Shown here in pieces: positions 1-7,261 of a DNA stretch of 9,408 nucleotides. Where the stretch lies: positions 1 through 9,408 of the forward strand of contig JAUWXW010000045.1 of NCBI GenBank assembly GCA_030616195.1, written 5' to 3'. Each line of letters begins with the position of its first letter. The stretch's first letter is position 1. This stretch comes from Chloroflexota bacterium (lineage in GTDB: Bacteria; Chloroflexota; Dehalococcoidia; RBG-13-53-26). A program made the position numbers and the translations under genes. The notes beneath the pieces were generated by a model. It worked only from the letters and a program-made list of their open reading frames with translations, searched no databases and had not been told where the DNA came from.

Positions 1-496
1 AACCGTTACGGCAGGAAATGCCTCGGGGATAAACGACGGTGCAGCGGCTCTGCTCATAACTTCCAGGGAATTTGCCGAGAGAAATGGTTTGAAGATCAGG
101 GCGTCAATAAGAGGCTATGCCTCCGGTGGGGTAGATCCCCAATACATGGGCCTGGGCCCAATACCGGCTACGCGCAGACTGCTGAAAAGGACAGGTTACA
201 CCATCAAAGATATGGATCTGATTGAGCTAAATGAAGCCTTTGCTTCTCAGACTATCGCTTGCATGAAAGAACTGGGCATTCCGCGCTACGGCGAAAGCAA
301 GGAGTTCTGTGAGGCTGGCTGTGAGAATGTCAACCCTAATGGCTCGGGAATATCACTGGGACACCCCGTTGGCTGCACCGGTGCCAGACTACTGGTGACG
401 TTGCTTTATGAGATGGAGAGAAGGGATGTTCAGCGGGGTCTGGCTACCCTTTGTATTGGTGGGGGGCAGGGGATGGCTATGATCCTGGAGCGGTAG
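1..496 (+). CDS. Thiolase (acetyl-CoA acyltransferase family), 3' part only
   Basis: This is the C-terminal part of a thiolase, which joins or cleaves acyl-CoA with acetyl-CoA at the last step of beta-oxidation or the first step of acetoacetyl-CoA synthesis. The frame is open from base 2, so the gene begins before the window. The first visible residues, TVTAGNASGINDGAAAL, are a thiolase family signature. NEAFASQ follows (from base 229), then the catalytic-histidine motif GHPVGCTGAR (His at 362-364) and the C-terminal CIGGGQG motif with the second catalytic cysteine (452-454). The nucleophilic cysteine of the N-terminal half lies outside the window. The stop is TAG at 494-496. The gene converges on the dehydrogenase on the other strand and fits functionally with it and the hydratase remnant. 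Chain-length preference (acetoacetyl-CoA or longer 3-ketoacyl-CoA) cannot be read from this part. Confidence 0.95.
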   Translation, partial: TVTAGNASGINDGAAALLITSREFAERNGLKIRASIRGYASGGVDPQYMGLGPIPATRRLLKRTGYTIKDMDLIELNEAFASQTIACMKELGIPRYGESKEFCEAGCENVNPNGSGISLGHPVGCTGARLLVTLLYEMERRDVQRGLATLCIGGGQGMAMILER

Positions 497-501
497 AAAG
501 C

Positions 502-525
502 AGGGGCAATTCGTGAATTGCCCCT
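502..525. repeat. Perfect palindrome between convergent genes
   Basis: GGGGCAATTC and GAATTGCCCC (503-512 and 515-524) are exact inverted copies separated by GT, with one further A-T pair outside. The element begins six bases after the thiolase stop and could fold on either strand. No clear run of T follows on either side, so it is a weak candidate for a bidirectional intrinsic terminator. It may instead be a copy of a dispersed intergenic palindrome. Confidence 0.7.
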
Positions 526-548
526 ACATCTCTTAGTCGCCTCATTCA

Positions 549-563
549 GGGCAGAGGCTGCCC
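549..563 (-). other. Small hairpin downstream of the dehydrogenase gene
   Basis: GGGCAG (549-554) and CTGCCC (558-563) can pair around a three-base loop, about ten bases beyond the stop of the minus-strand dehydrogenase. There is no T tract after it in the minus direction. With the larger palindrome at 502-525 it may slow or end transcription from the minus-strand genes, but taken alone it is weak evidence of a terminator. Confidence 0.3.
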
Positions 564-572
564 CAGGGAATC

Positions 573-1424
573 CTACCTGTAGTCGTAAAATCCCTTCCCG
601 GTCTTGCGCCCTAGATGTCCGGCAGTGACCATTTTCTTCAATATAGTCGGGGGGGCAAACAGGGGGTCCTTCAGTTCCTCGAACATGGCGCAAAGGATAT
701 AGTAAACCGTGTCCAGCCCAATGAAATCCGCCAGTTCCAGCGGACCCATGGGGTGGTTCAACCCCAGCCTCATGGTTTGGTCGATGTCCTCCTTGGTGGC
801 CATGCCTTGCTCATAGAACCGAATGGTATAGATGAGATAGACCATACTCAGGCGGTTGGCTATGAATCCAGGTGTGTCCTGGCACAAGACCGTCTCCTTG
901 TCTATGGACTTGCAAAATACCCTGGCGGTATCGATGGCCTCGTCTGAGGTAACCAGCGTTTTAACAATCTCCACCAGCCTCATCACCGGCACAGGACTGA
1001 AGAAATGCAACCCCAGTACTTGAGAAGGTCTGTTGGTTGTCATGGCCATGTCCAGTATGGACAAGCATGAGGTGTTGCTAGCCAGGAAGGCATGCGGAGG
1101 GCAAACCTTGTCCAGGCCAGCGAAAATCCTCTTCTTCTCCTCCAGGTTTTCGATAGCTGCCTCTATCACCAGGTCGCAATCCTTAAAATCATCCAGGTTG
1201 AGTGTGCCTCGTATGCGTCCCAGGGTGGCCTCTTTGTCTTCCTCGGTGATTTTCTCCCTTTTCACCGCCTTTTGTAAGGACGATGTAATGTTTGACATGC
1301 CCTTATCCAGAAATTGCTGTGCCACCTCCAGCACCGCGACGGGGTAGCCAGCCCTGGCACAAACCTCAGTAATGCCTCCGCCCATTAAGCCGCAACCTAC
1401 TACACCTACCTTCTTAATCTCCAT
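573..1424 (-). CDS. hbd: 3-hydroxyacyl-CoA (3-hydroxybutyryl-CoA) dehydrogenase
   Basis: This cytosolic NAD-dependent enzyme oxidises (S)-3-hydroxyacyl-CoA to 3-ketoacyl-CoA, or runs in reverse in butyrate-type metabolism. The 283 residues match the usual length of the single-domain family. An N-terminal Rossmann fold carries GCGLMGGGI (residues 10-18), with an acidic residue (E33) after the second strand, where NAD-preferring members have an acid. The catalytic region has SNTSC (S119), H140 in LHFFSPVPVMRL, E152 in VEIV and N190 in FIANRL. The C-terminal helical domain ends with GRKTGKGFYDY, the usual ending. All key residues are present. The start is ATG with a good AAAGGAG-like site a few bases upstream. 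It follows the damaged hydratase gene on the same strand by 56 bases and presumably shared a transcript with it. Substrate length is not determinable. Confidence 0.95.
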   Translation of the reverse strand: MEIKKVGVVGCGLMGGGITEVCARAGYPVAVLEVAQQFLDKGMSNITSSLQKAVKREKITEEDKEATLGRIRGTLNLDDFKDCDLVIEAAIENLEEKKRIFAGLDKVCPPHAFLASNTSCLSILDMAMTTNRPSQVLGLHFFSPVPVMRLVEIVKTLVTSDEAIDTARVFCKSIDKETVLCQDTPGFIANRLSMVYLIYTIRFYEQGMATKEDIDQTMRLGLNHPMGPLELADFIGLDTVYYILCAMFEELKDPLFAPPTILKKMVTAGHLGRKTGKGFYDYR

Positions 1425-1480
1425 ATGACTCCTTTCTCCTTCTTGCTCATTTCACGGCTGCCGGGATATCATTCAGAGTA

Positions 1481-2234
1481 TTATTTCCCCTTGGGTTCCG
1501 ATTTCCTCTTCTCCAGGAAAGCTTGCCTTGCCTCTTGGTGATCTTCAGTGGCAACGCAGAAATCCATTAGCTTTGTCTCCAGCCTTAAACCCTCTTCCAG
1601 GTTCATCTCAATCCCTTTATACATGGCCTCTTTTGCCGCCCTGACTGCCAAAGGAGGTATCTCGCAGAGCCTGTTAGCCCACTCCTCGGCGGTGGGGAGG
1701 AGTTGATCAGAAGGGACTACCTTATTGACCAGCCCTATGCGGTAAGCCTCTTGGGCATCAATGCGTCCTCCGAAGAAAATCATCTCCGCTGCCTTGGCTC
1801 TGGGGAGGAACCCAGAGGTTGATCCGGGCTATCCCCAGAGTCACTTCGGGGAATCCGAAGGTGGCAGTTTCGGCGGCGATCCTTAGATCGCAACCCAAGG
1901 CTAGCTCAAGACCTCCACCCAGAGCGTGCCCATTGATAGCGGCGATGGTAGGCTTCCATAGTTCCAGCCCGCGAAATAAAGTAGGTGGTACACGCCACCA
2001 CTCATTGCGAATTTCGCCCAGCACAGGCAGCATCTCCTTGATATCAGCCCCAACGCAAAAAGCCCTGGCGCCGCTGCCGGTTATAATAGCTACCCAGCTA
2101 TTGTTGTCATCTCTGAAGTCGACCAGTGCTTCGCTAAGTTCTTGAAAAGTCTCCGGGTCAATAGAATTCAAGGCTCGAGGCCGGTCTATGGTGATATAAG
2201 CGATTCTCCCTCGTTTCTCATATAAAAGCGCCAT
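1481..2234 (-). pseudogene. Enoyl-CoA hydratase/isomerase, frameshifted
   Basis: This is a crotonase-family gene (hydration of trans-2-enoyl-CoA) split over two frames. The first part starts at ATG 2234 behind a strong AGGAGGG site. It carries the oxyanion-hole segments CVGADIKEM (about 60-68) and NGHALGGG (101-108), and two glutamates, E110 in GGGLELALGCD and E130 in FGFPE. These lie 20 residues apart, as the two catalytic glutamates do in rat mitochondrial hydratase. After VTLGI the frame is lost and runs to a stop at 1758. The rest (to TAA at 1481-1483) continues in another frame as PGSTSGFLPRAKAAEM, then IFFGG, GLVNKVV and the C-terminal helices. The expected PGxGGTQRLPR-x-G segment is about five residues short, suggesting a deletion near 1790-1830 rather than one miscalled base. 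Both halves are otherwise well conserved, so the lesion is recent or an assembly error. If real, the enzyme is probably inactive. Confidence 0.85.
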
Positions 2235-2257
2235 TTTGAGCCCTCCTGTAGCCAGTC

Positions 2258-3133
2258 TTACTGGTGGCGTCTTTCCTTGGTGTTAGCTGCCACGTTGAAT
2301 GTGAACCACATTTGTGCAAACTGGCGGACTGAAACAAAAGCTGCTGCACCGAGCAGGGGTCAACCCGTAGGGTTGGGCGAATGAGCGGCAAAGCTGTGAC
2401 GCAAGGCGCGCAGGGTAGCCAAATCGTCCAGCTTTGCCTCCTTGGCATAGCCCTTCAGGATTTGCCAGAATCCCTGCCTGGTAAGTCTTTCTCCAAGCCG
2501 GTTTAGGAACAGAGCCTGTTCCTCTTTGCGGTGCGCGAGCTGAGGGCGAGCTTCTTCCAGGTACCTCTGCAACGAGGGAACTGAATCTCGGTATACGCTA
2601 CCGTTTCGCTCCCTTGAACCTTTTACCAAATAAGAAACGGAGTCCCCTTGTAGGTTTACATCCTCTAGATTAAGTGACATAAGCTCACGCACCTGCATAC
2701 CAGTGGCGTAAAGGAGTTCCATCATCGCTTTATCCCGCTTTGCTTCCGGAGTGGGATGATTTTCAGGTTGTCTTAACAACTCCCTGACTTGAGGCACTGA
2801 CAGAGGTCGGGGCGAGGTTTTCTTGACCCTGGGTGAACCGAGATTCTCAGTGGGAGATTTATGCGTCACCTTTGTGTTGACCAGGAACTTAAACAGGGAT
2901 TTGGCTGACGCTGTCTTGCGGGCTACGGTTGCCAAAGCGTAGCCCCTCTCTTTTAGATCAAGGAGGTAGCTTAGAACAAGTTGACGATCCACTTCTGACC
3001 ACCCACTTACACCCTTCTCCTGAAGGAAGTCTGCCAATTGGACAAGATCATTTTTGTAAGCAGCAACAGTGTTCTCGGAGAATCGCTTTTCCGTGGTCAG
3101 GTAGTCTAAGAAAGCCCCGATTTCCTGTCTCAT
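2258..3133 (-). pseudogene. Tyrosine recombinase (XerC/XerD-like), decayed at the 3' end
   Basis: Intact relatives of about 300 residues cut and rejoin DNA through a tyrosine, as in chromosome-dimer resolution or phage and element integration. The readable product runs from ATG 3131-3133 (AAAGGAG site upstream) to a TGA at 2360-2362, giving 257 residues. Residues 1-90 are the SAM-like core-binding domain. The catalytic domain starts near 110. The first catalytic Arg is replaced by Gln (Q147 in YATGMQVREL). The hairpin Lys appears kept (K171). The HxxR histidine is replaced by Arg (R242 in LRALRHSF). The product ends before the expected GH motif and nucleophilic tyrosine. Beyond the stop, homology continues out of frame (SVQQLL, SASLH) and returns to the first frame as NVAANTKERRHQ before TAA 2258-2260. 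These lesions fit an inactivated gene. A surviving DNA-binding protein cannot be excluded. Confidence 0.85.
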
Positions 3134-3198
3134 AACTTCTCCTTTAGAGAGCTATTTGCCTTTACGGCGCCAATAATTTTAACACAGTTAGAACTAAA

Positions 3199-5040
3199 AT
3201 GGTAGAATTGTTTTCAGCTATGCAACGCGAACGTCTTTATCAGCAGTTAAGAGCCCTGCCAACAAAGGCTGGCGTATATCTACTCAAGGACGGAGAGGAT
3301 AACGTACTCTATGTAGGGAAAGCGGCCAGCCTGTACCATCGGGTGGGTTCCTACTTCAGCTCAGCTCATAATCTATCATCGAAGCTGCAAAAGATGGTGG
3401 CTCGGATAGCCGACTTCGAGTTTTTCGTCACTGATTCTGACCAGGAAGCAATCATACTGGAGTGTAATCTCATCAAACACTATCGGCCACCGTATAATGT
3501 GCGCCTGAAAGACGACAAGAGCTATCCTTACCTCAAAATAGACCTGGATGAGGATTGGCCCAGGGTGTACATCACGCGGCGTCTGGAAAAAGACGGTGCC
3601 AGGTATTTCGGTCCCTTTGCCAGTGCCGGGTCAGTGCGTAAGACTTTGGCTTTACTCAAAAGACTCTTCCCTTTCCGCAGTTGCAGAAAGGTAGTTGCTG
3701 GCAACGGGTCACGACCATGCTTGGATTATCACATCCACCGCTGTCTCGGCCCCTGCATTTCTGCGGTAAGCAAAGAGGAGTATCGGCAGGTGATAAACCA
3801 GGTCATTCTTTTCCTGGAGGGGAAGCAAGAGGTAGTAGTGCGGGAGCTACGCCGCAAGATGGCAGCAGCAGCAAAGAATTTGGAGTTTGAAAAGGCTGCC
3901 CTGATTCGAGACCAAGTCCGCGCTGTGGAAAAGGTTATCGAACGACAGAAGATCGCTTCAGCAGAAGGGGAAATGGATGTGATTGCCTTTGCCCAAGCCA
4001 GGGAGCAAGCCTATGTACTGGTTTTCCTTATCCGCAACGGGAAGCTTTTGGGCAGGGAACACTTCATGCTAGCAGGAACAAGGGGTGAAGAACCTTCTCC
4101 GATAATGACCAGCTTTGTACAGCAGTTTTACCACTCTGCTGCTTATATACCAGATCAGATACTACTTCAGTATCCTTTGGAAGAAACGTCCTTGGTTCAA
4201 GAGTGGGTGAGGAGCCGAAAGGGGGCGAAGGTCGACATCCGGGTGCCGCGGCGGGGGGTAAAGAAGGATCTAGTGAATATGGTGGCTGAGAATGCCCGCC
4301 AGGGTCTGGAGCAAATGAGGATCAAGTTGCTTGCCGAACCTGATGTCCTGGCCACTGCGCTAGAAGAGCTAAAGAAGTATCTTTTGTTACCCTCGTTTCC
4401 TCATCGGGTGGAATGCTACGACATCTCCAATATTCAAGGAGCCTATGCTGTGGGGAGCATGGTGGTTTTTGAAGGAGGACAGCCAAGAAAATCTCACTAT
4501 CGGCGCTTCAGAATTAAGTCGGTGGCAGGAGCCAATGATTACGCCATGATTCAGGAGGTACTGAGGAGACGCTTCAAGAGGAGCGCCACCGAACCCCCAG
4601 GGAGCACCTGGGAGATGATTCCTGACCTGGTACTCATTGATGGTGGTAAAGGACAGCTTAGCGCTGCCCTGGAGGTGATGAAAGAGGCTGGGGTCGATTC
4701 TATTCCCTGTGCCAGCATTGCCAAAGAAAATGAGGCCACATTCCTGCCCCGGTCAACCGATCCTGTAATGCTTCCTCGCGATTCAGCCGCTCTCTACTTT
4801 CTGCAAAGGCTAAGGGATGAGGCACACCGTTTTGCCCTGGGGTACCACCACAAGGTGCACCACCGGGCCTCTTTGGCCTCACCCCTTGATGCCATCCCTG
4901 GAGTCGGAGCTAAGCGAAAGCGAGCTCTGCTCAAGCGGTTTGGCTCCACCAGGAGGATCAAAGAGGCATCAATAACAGAACTGGCGTCGGTGAAAGGGAT
5001 GACCAGGTCGGTGGCGGAGAGGGTGAAAGAATACCTCTAA
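3199..5040 (+). CDS. uvrC: UvrABC system nuclease subunit UvrC
   Basis: UvrC makes the 3' and 5' incisions around a lesion marked by UvrA/UvrB in nucleotide excision repair. The 613 residues match a full-length protein. Residues 20-100 are the GIY-YIG nuclease (GVY 25-27, YVG 38-40, R48, E88). Four cysteines follow (162, 174, 182, 186), the cluster reported to bind iron-sulphur in UvrC proteins. A UVR motif that contacts UvrB lies near 210-245. The RNase H-like 5' nuclease has D408 in YDISNIQG, D481 in LIDGGKGQL and H543 in RDEAHRFA. A tandem helix-hairpin-helix DNA-binding region covers about 565-613. Start choice is uncertain: ATG 3199 has no clear ribosome site, nor does ATG 3220 seven codons on, and no in-frame start exists further upstream before a stop at 3145. 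It diverges from the recombinase remnant over a 65-base gap. Confidence 0.98.
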   Translation: MVELFSAMQRERLYQQLRALPTKAGVYLLKDGEDNVLYVGKAASLYHRVGSYFSSAHNLSSKLQKMVARIADFEFFVTDSDQEAIILECNLIKHYRPPYNVRLKDDKSYPYLKIDLDEDWPRVYITRRLEKDGARYFGPFASAGSVRKTLALLKRLFPFRSCRKVVAGNGSRPCLDYHIHRCLGPCISAVSKEEYRQVINQVILFLEGKQEVVVRELRRKMAAAAKNLEFEKAALIRDQVRAVEKVIERQKIASAEGEMDVIAFAQAREQAYVLVFLIRNGKLLGREHFMLAGTRGEEPSPIMTSFVQQFYHSAAYIPDQILLQYPLEETSLVQEWVRSRKGAKVDIRVPRRGVKKDLVNMVAENARQGLEQMRIKLLAEPDVLATALEELKKYLLLPSFPHRVECYDISNIQGAYAVGSMVVFEGGQPRKSHYRRFRIKSVAGANDYAMIQEVLRRRFKRSATEPPGSTWEMIPDLVLIDGGKGQLSAALEVMKEAGVDSIPCASIAKENEATFLPRSTDPVMLPRDSAALYFLQRLRDEAHRFALGYHHKVHHRASLASPLDAIPGVGAKRKRALLKRFGSTRRIKEASITELASVKGMTRSVAERVKEYL

Positions 5041-5119
5041 ATGTGACGACCGGACTACTTGCCTATAGTGAGGGATACAGGCGAATTCTCATTACTAATT
5101 TCTGAACGATATCGCATCC

Positions 5120-5148
5120 TTGCATTCTTGCCCCTGTTATGGTATATT
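5120..5148 (+). promoter_or_regulatory. Predicted sigma-70-type promoter of the nusA operon
   Basis: TTGCAT at 5120-5125 (four of six to TTGACA) lies exactly 17 bases before TATATT at 5143-5148 (five of six to TATAAT). TG at 5140-5141 gives an extended -10. Transcription would start near 5155. This is the best promoter match I noticed in the 193-base gap between uvrC and nusA. The remainder of the gap upstream (5041-5119) shows only a weak imperfect inverted repeat, GCCT...AGGC near 5061-5082, and nothing I can name. Confidence 0.7.
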
Positions 5149-5171
5149 TATTTTGAATTTGGGTTGCGCGT

Positions 5172-5199
5172 GGAGTGGGTATCCCCCACTTCTTTTGTT
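5172..5199 (+). terminator. Leader terminator / candidate attenuator before nusA
   Basis: GGAGTGGG (5172-5179) pairs with CCCACTTC (5185-5192) around the loop TATCC, giving eight pairs with one G-U, and TTTTGTT follows directly. This is the shape of an intrinsic terminator. It starts about 17 bases after the predicted transcription start and ends 34 bases before the nusA ATG. It could therefore cut the nusA transcript short unless it is read through. It may also end transcripts coming from uvrC. NusA modulates pausing and termination at hairpins, so feedback is a natural hypothesis, but that is inference. Confidence 0.65.
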
Positions 5200-5233
5200 A
5201 CAGGAGCCGTAGGAGGGGAGGTGTGAGCAGGAA

Positions 5234-7207
5234 ATGAAGACGGATTTTGTGATCGCTCTCACGCAATTAGCGGCTGAGAGGAACCTACCTAAGGAAGTCA
5301 TCCTCAAGACCCTAGAGACGGCTTTGGTCCCCATTTTCAAGAAGACTAATTTTGCACCTGATCAAGATGTCTTTGTGAGGATCGCACCCCAAACAGGAGA
5401 CGTCAGAGTGTATGCCCGAATGGAGGTGGTGAAAAGAACTACAGATCCCCGTCAGGAGCTGTCGCTGGCTCGGGCAAGAAAGATAAGAGCTGATGCTCGA
5501 CTCGGGGATATGATTGAGGTGGAATACACTCCGGCTAATGCTGGACGTATTGCCGCTCAAACAGCGAAACAGGTGATGCTGCAGCGACTGCGGGAGGCAC
5601 AACGTGATGCCATCTTTGGAGAATATGCTGATAAGGAAGGGGACATTGTCAGTGGCGTTGTACACCTCACCGACCCGAAGCAGATCATTGTTGACATAGG
5701 AAGAGCCGAGGCAATACTCCCTTTGGCTGAGCAGGTGAGTACAGAACACTACCGGGTGGGGCAGAGGCTTAAGCTGTACCTGGTGAGAGTAGCGAGGGGC
5801 AATAGGGGGACTCAACTGGTGGTATCGCGGACGCATCAAAATCTGCTGCGCCGCCTTTTTGAACTGGAGGTTCCTGAAATCTACACCGGCACAGTGGAGC
5901 TTAAGGCTGTTGCCCGTGAACCTGGGTATCGAAGCAAGGTTGCTGTTGCGGCTCGCCAGGAAGGGGTGGATGCCGTTGGCTGTTGCCTCGGGCTTCGCAG
6001 TATCAGAATCCAGAATATCATCAAGGAGCTAAATGGAGAGAAGATAGACGTAATTCAATGGCATCCTGACCCCGCAGTTTTCATTGCCAGTGCTCTAAGC
6101 CCTGCCTCGGTGGTGAAAGTGGAAGTAGGTGAAGAGGAGAGGAATGCCAACGTTATTGTTCCCGATAAGCAACTTTCCCTAGCCATCGGGAAAGGGGGGC
6201 AGAATGCCCGGCTTGCCGCCAGGCTTACTGGCTGGCGAATTGATATTAAGAGTGTCTCCATGGTGGGGGTAGAAAAGCCCGCTGAACGGGTAGAAGAAGT
6301 TGTGGAAGAAGCTGGCATAGAAGAGCTTGCTCCTAGCGAGATAGTGTCGGCAGCTGAAGCTGTAGCGGAAGCTGCGGTACAGCCGGTGGCCGAAGAAATA
6401 ACCGCCGCGCCGGTTGGGGAGGTGGCCGATGTGATCCCAGCTTCAGCAGAGACGCCATCTGAGGTTGAAGTTGAGGAACCTGTCAGAACCTATTCCGTTG
6501 AGGAGATACTTTCCCAGATAGAGGCGGCTACTGGAAGAGCTCAAAGTCGCTATCCTGAGCGAATGCCAATGCCCAGGTCTGAGCCCAAGGTTAAGAAGGG
6601 GAAGAAGGGAAGTGCTCCTGATGACGAGTTATTAACGGAGAAAGCCAAGCCTAAAAAGGCGGTTCGACGCCAGCGTGTATCAGATGAGGAATCAGATCTA
6701 GATGAGAAATCAGAAGAGGAGATACTTTCCCAGATAGAAGCGGCTGAGAAATCAGAAGAGGAGATACTTTCCCAGATAGAAGCGGCTGAGAAATCGGAAG
6801 AGGAGATACTTTCCCAGGTAGAAGCGGCTGAGAAATCGGAAGAGGAGATACTTTCCCAGGTAGAAGCGGCTGCTGAAACACCTCAAAGTGGCCATCCTGA
6901 GGTAGCGCCAATGCCTAAGTCTGAGCCCAAGGTTAAGCAGGGGAGGAAGGGAAGTGCTCCTGAGGACGAGTTATTAGTGGAGAAAGCCAAACCTAAAAAG
7001 GCGGTTCGACGCCAGCGTGCATCAGATGAGAAATCAGAAGAGGAGATACTTTCCCAGGTAGAAGCGGCTGCTGAAACACCTCAAAGTGGTTATCCTGAGG
7101 TAGCGCCAATGCCCAGGTCTGAGCCCAAGGTTAAGAAAGGGAAGAAGGGAAGTGCTCCTGAGGACGAGTTAGCAACAAAGAAAACCAAACCTAAGAAGGT
7201 GACTTGA
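5234..7207 (+). CDS. nusA: Transcription factor NusA with a long repetitive C-terminal extension
   Basis: NusA binds RNA polymerase and nascent RNA and controls pausing, termination and antitermination. The 657 residues comprise a conserved core of about 345 and an unusual tail of about 310. The core has the N-terminal polymerase-binding domain (1-125), an S1 domain (about 133-200), KH1 (about 205-280) and KH2 (about 285-345). KH2 has an intact GKGG loop (319-322). KH1 has GLRS (253-256) where the family usually has a second glycine. The tail starts with an Ala/Glu-rich acidic stretch (350-420), followed by repeats of SEEEILSQ(I/V)EAA alternating with basic segments such as KVKKGKKG and [10 protein letters not shown]. 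It resembles neither a further KH domain nor the acidic repeats of E. coli NusA. The start ATG has GGAGG about 13 bases upstream and a closer AGGA. The stop TGA (7205-7207) lies inside a repeat unit. No rimP precedes the gene. Confidence 0.97.
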   Translation: MKTDFVIALTQLAAERNLPKEVILKTLETALVPIFKKTNFAPDQDVFVRIAPQTGDVRVYARMEVVKRTTDPRQELSLARARKIRADARLGDMIEVEYTPANAGRIAAQTAKQVMLQRLREAQRDAIFGEYADKEGDIVSGVVHLTDPKQIIVDIGRAEAILPLAEQVSTEHYRVGQRLKLYLVRVARGNRGTQLVVSRTHQNLLRRLFELEVPEIYTGTVELKAVAREPGYRSKVAVAARQEGVDAVGCCLGLRSIRIQNIIKELNGEKIDVIQWHPDPAVFIASALSPASVVKVEVGEEERNANVIVPDKQLSLAIGKGGQNARLAARLTGWRIDIKSVSMVGVEKPAERVEEVVEEAGIEELAPSEIVSAAEAVAEAAVQPVAEEITAAPVGEVADVIPASAETPSEVEVEEPVRTYSVEEILSQIEAATGRAQSRYPERMPMPRSEPKVKKGKKGSAPDDELLTEKAKPKKAVRRQRVSDEESDLDEKSEEEILSQIEAAEKSEEEILSQIEAAEKSEEEILSQVEAAEKSEEEILSQVEAAAETPQSGHPEVAPMPKSEPKVKQGRKGSAPEDELLVEKAKPKKAVRRQRASDEKSEEEILSQVEAAAETPQSGYPEVAPMPRSEPKVKKGKKGSAPEDELATKKTKPKKVT

Positions 7208-7261
7208 GGCCAGCGCACGTCAGGAGATGATTCAGGTTTAGGTGAGAAAGATGAAGACCGA
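6488..7261 (+). repeat. Three-unit composite repeat running through the nusA 3' end and past its stop
   Basis: Unit A is 6488-6703 (72 codons), unit B 6830-7027 (66 codons) and unit C 7028-7207, with recognisable homology continuing to about 7261. Each unit reads EILSQ(I/V)EAA, then a proline-rich link, [11 protein letters not shown](D/E)DEL and a basic KPKK segment. B and C are nearly identical over their first 40 or so codons apart from a few substitutions, so that duplication is recent. A is more diverged. The [12 protein letters not shown] spacer at the end of A is missing from B but has a counterpart beyond the nusA stop at the end of C. Four short tandem units lie between A and the rest of B. 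Confidence 0.9.
6704..6871 (+). repeat. Four tandem 42-base coding repeats in nusA
   Basis: There are four head-to-tail 42-base copies: 6704-6745, 6746-6787, 6788-6829 and 6830-6871. Each encodes [10 protein letters not shown](I/V)EAA. Copies 1 and 2 are identical and use TCA and ATA. Copies 3 and 4 are identical and use TCG and GTA. A fifth, separate copy lies at 7028-7069. The unit is a multiple of three, so gain or loss of copies keeps the frame. The pairwise identity suggests slippage or unequal exchange. Short-read assembly could miscount the copies. Confidence 0.95.

Noticed and set aside
615..947. Plus-strand open frame opposite the dehydrogenase gene
   Set aside because: The minus strand encodes a complete, motif-perfect 3-hydroxyacyl-CoA dehydrogenase there, and the plus-strand product has no recognisable feature.
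2218..2448. Separate small gene on the minus strand (76 codons)
   Set aside because: Part of its translation (SVQQLL, SASLH) matches the out-of-frame C-terminus of the decayed recombinase, so it is a frame of that pseudogene rather than a gene of its own.
5041..5119. Terminator or structured RNA directly after uvrC
   Set aside because: Only a weak four-pair inverted repeat with a mismatch (GCCT...AGGC) is visible, without a T tract. No tRNA-like fold such as the metY gene found upstream of nusA in E. coli is present.
5312..5839. Minus-strand open frame opposite the 5' part of nusA (175 codons)
   Set aside because: It is antisense to the conserved NusA N-terminal and S1 domains, with no domain signature and no credible ribosome site noticed.
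6704..7069. Possible CRISPR-like repeat array
   Set aside because: The 42-base repeats are directly head-to-tail without spacers, are in frame, and encode a regular peptide within nusA.
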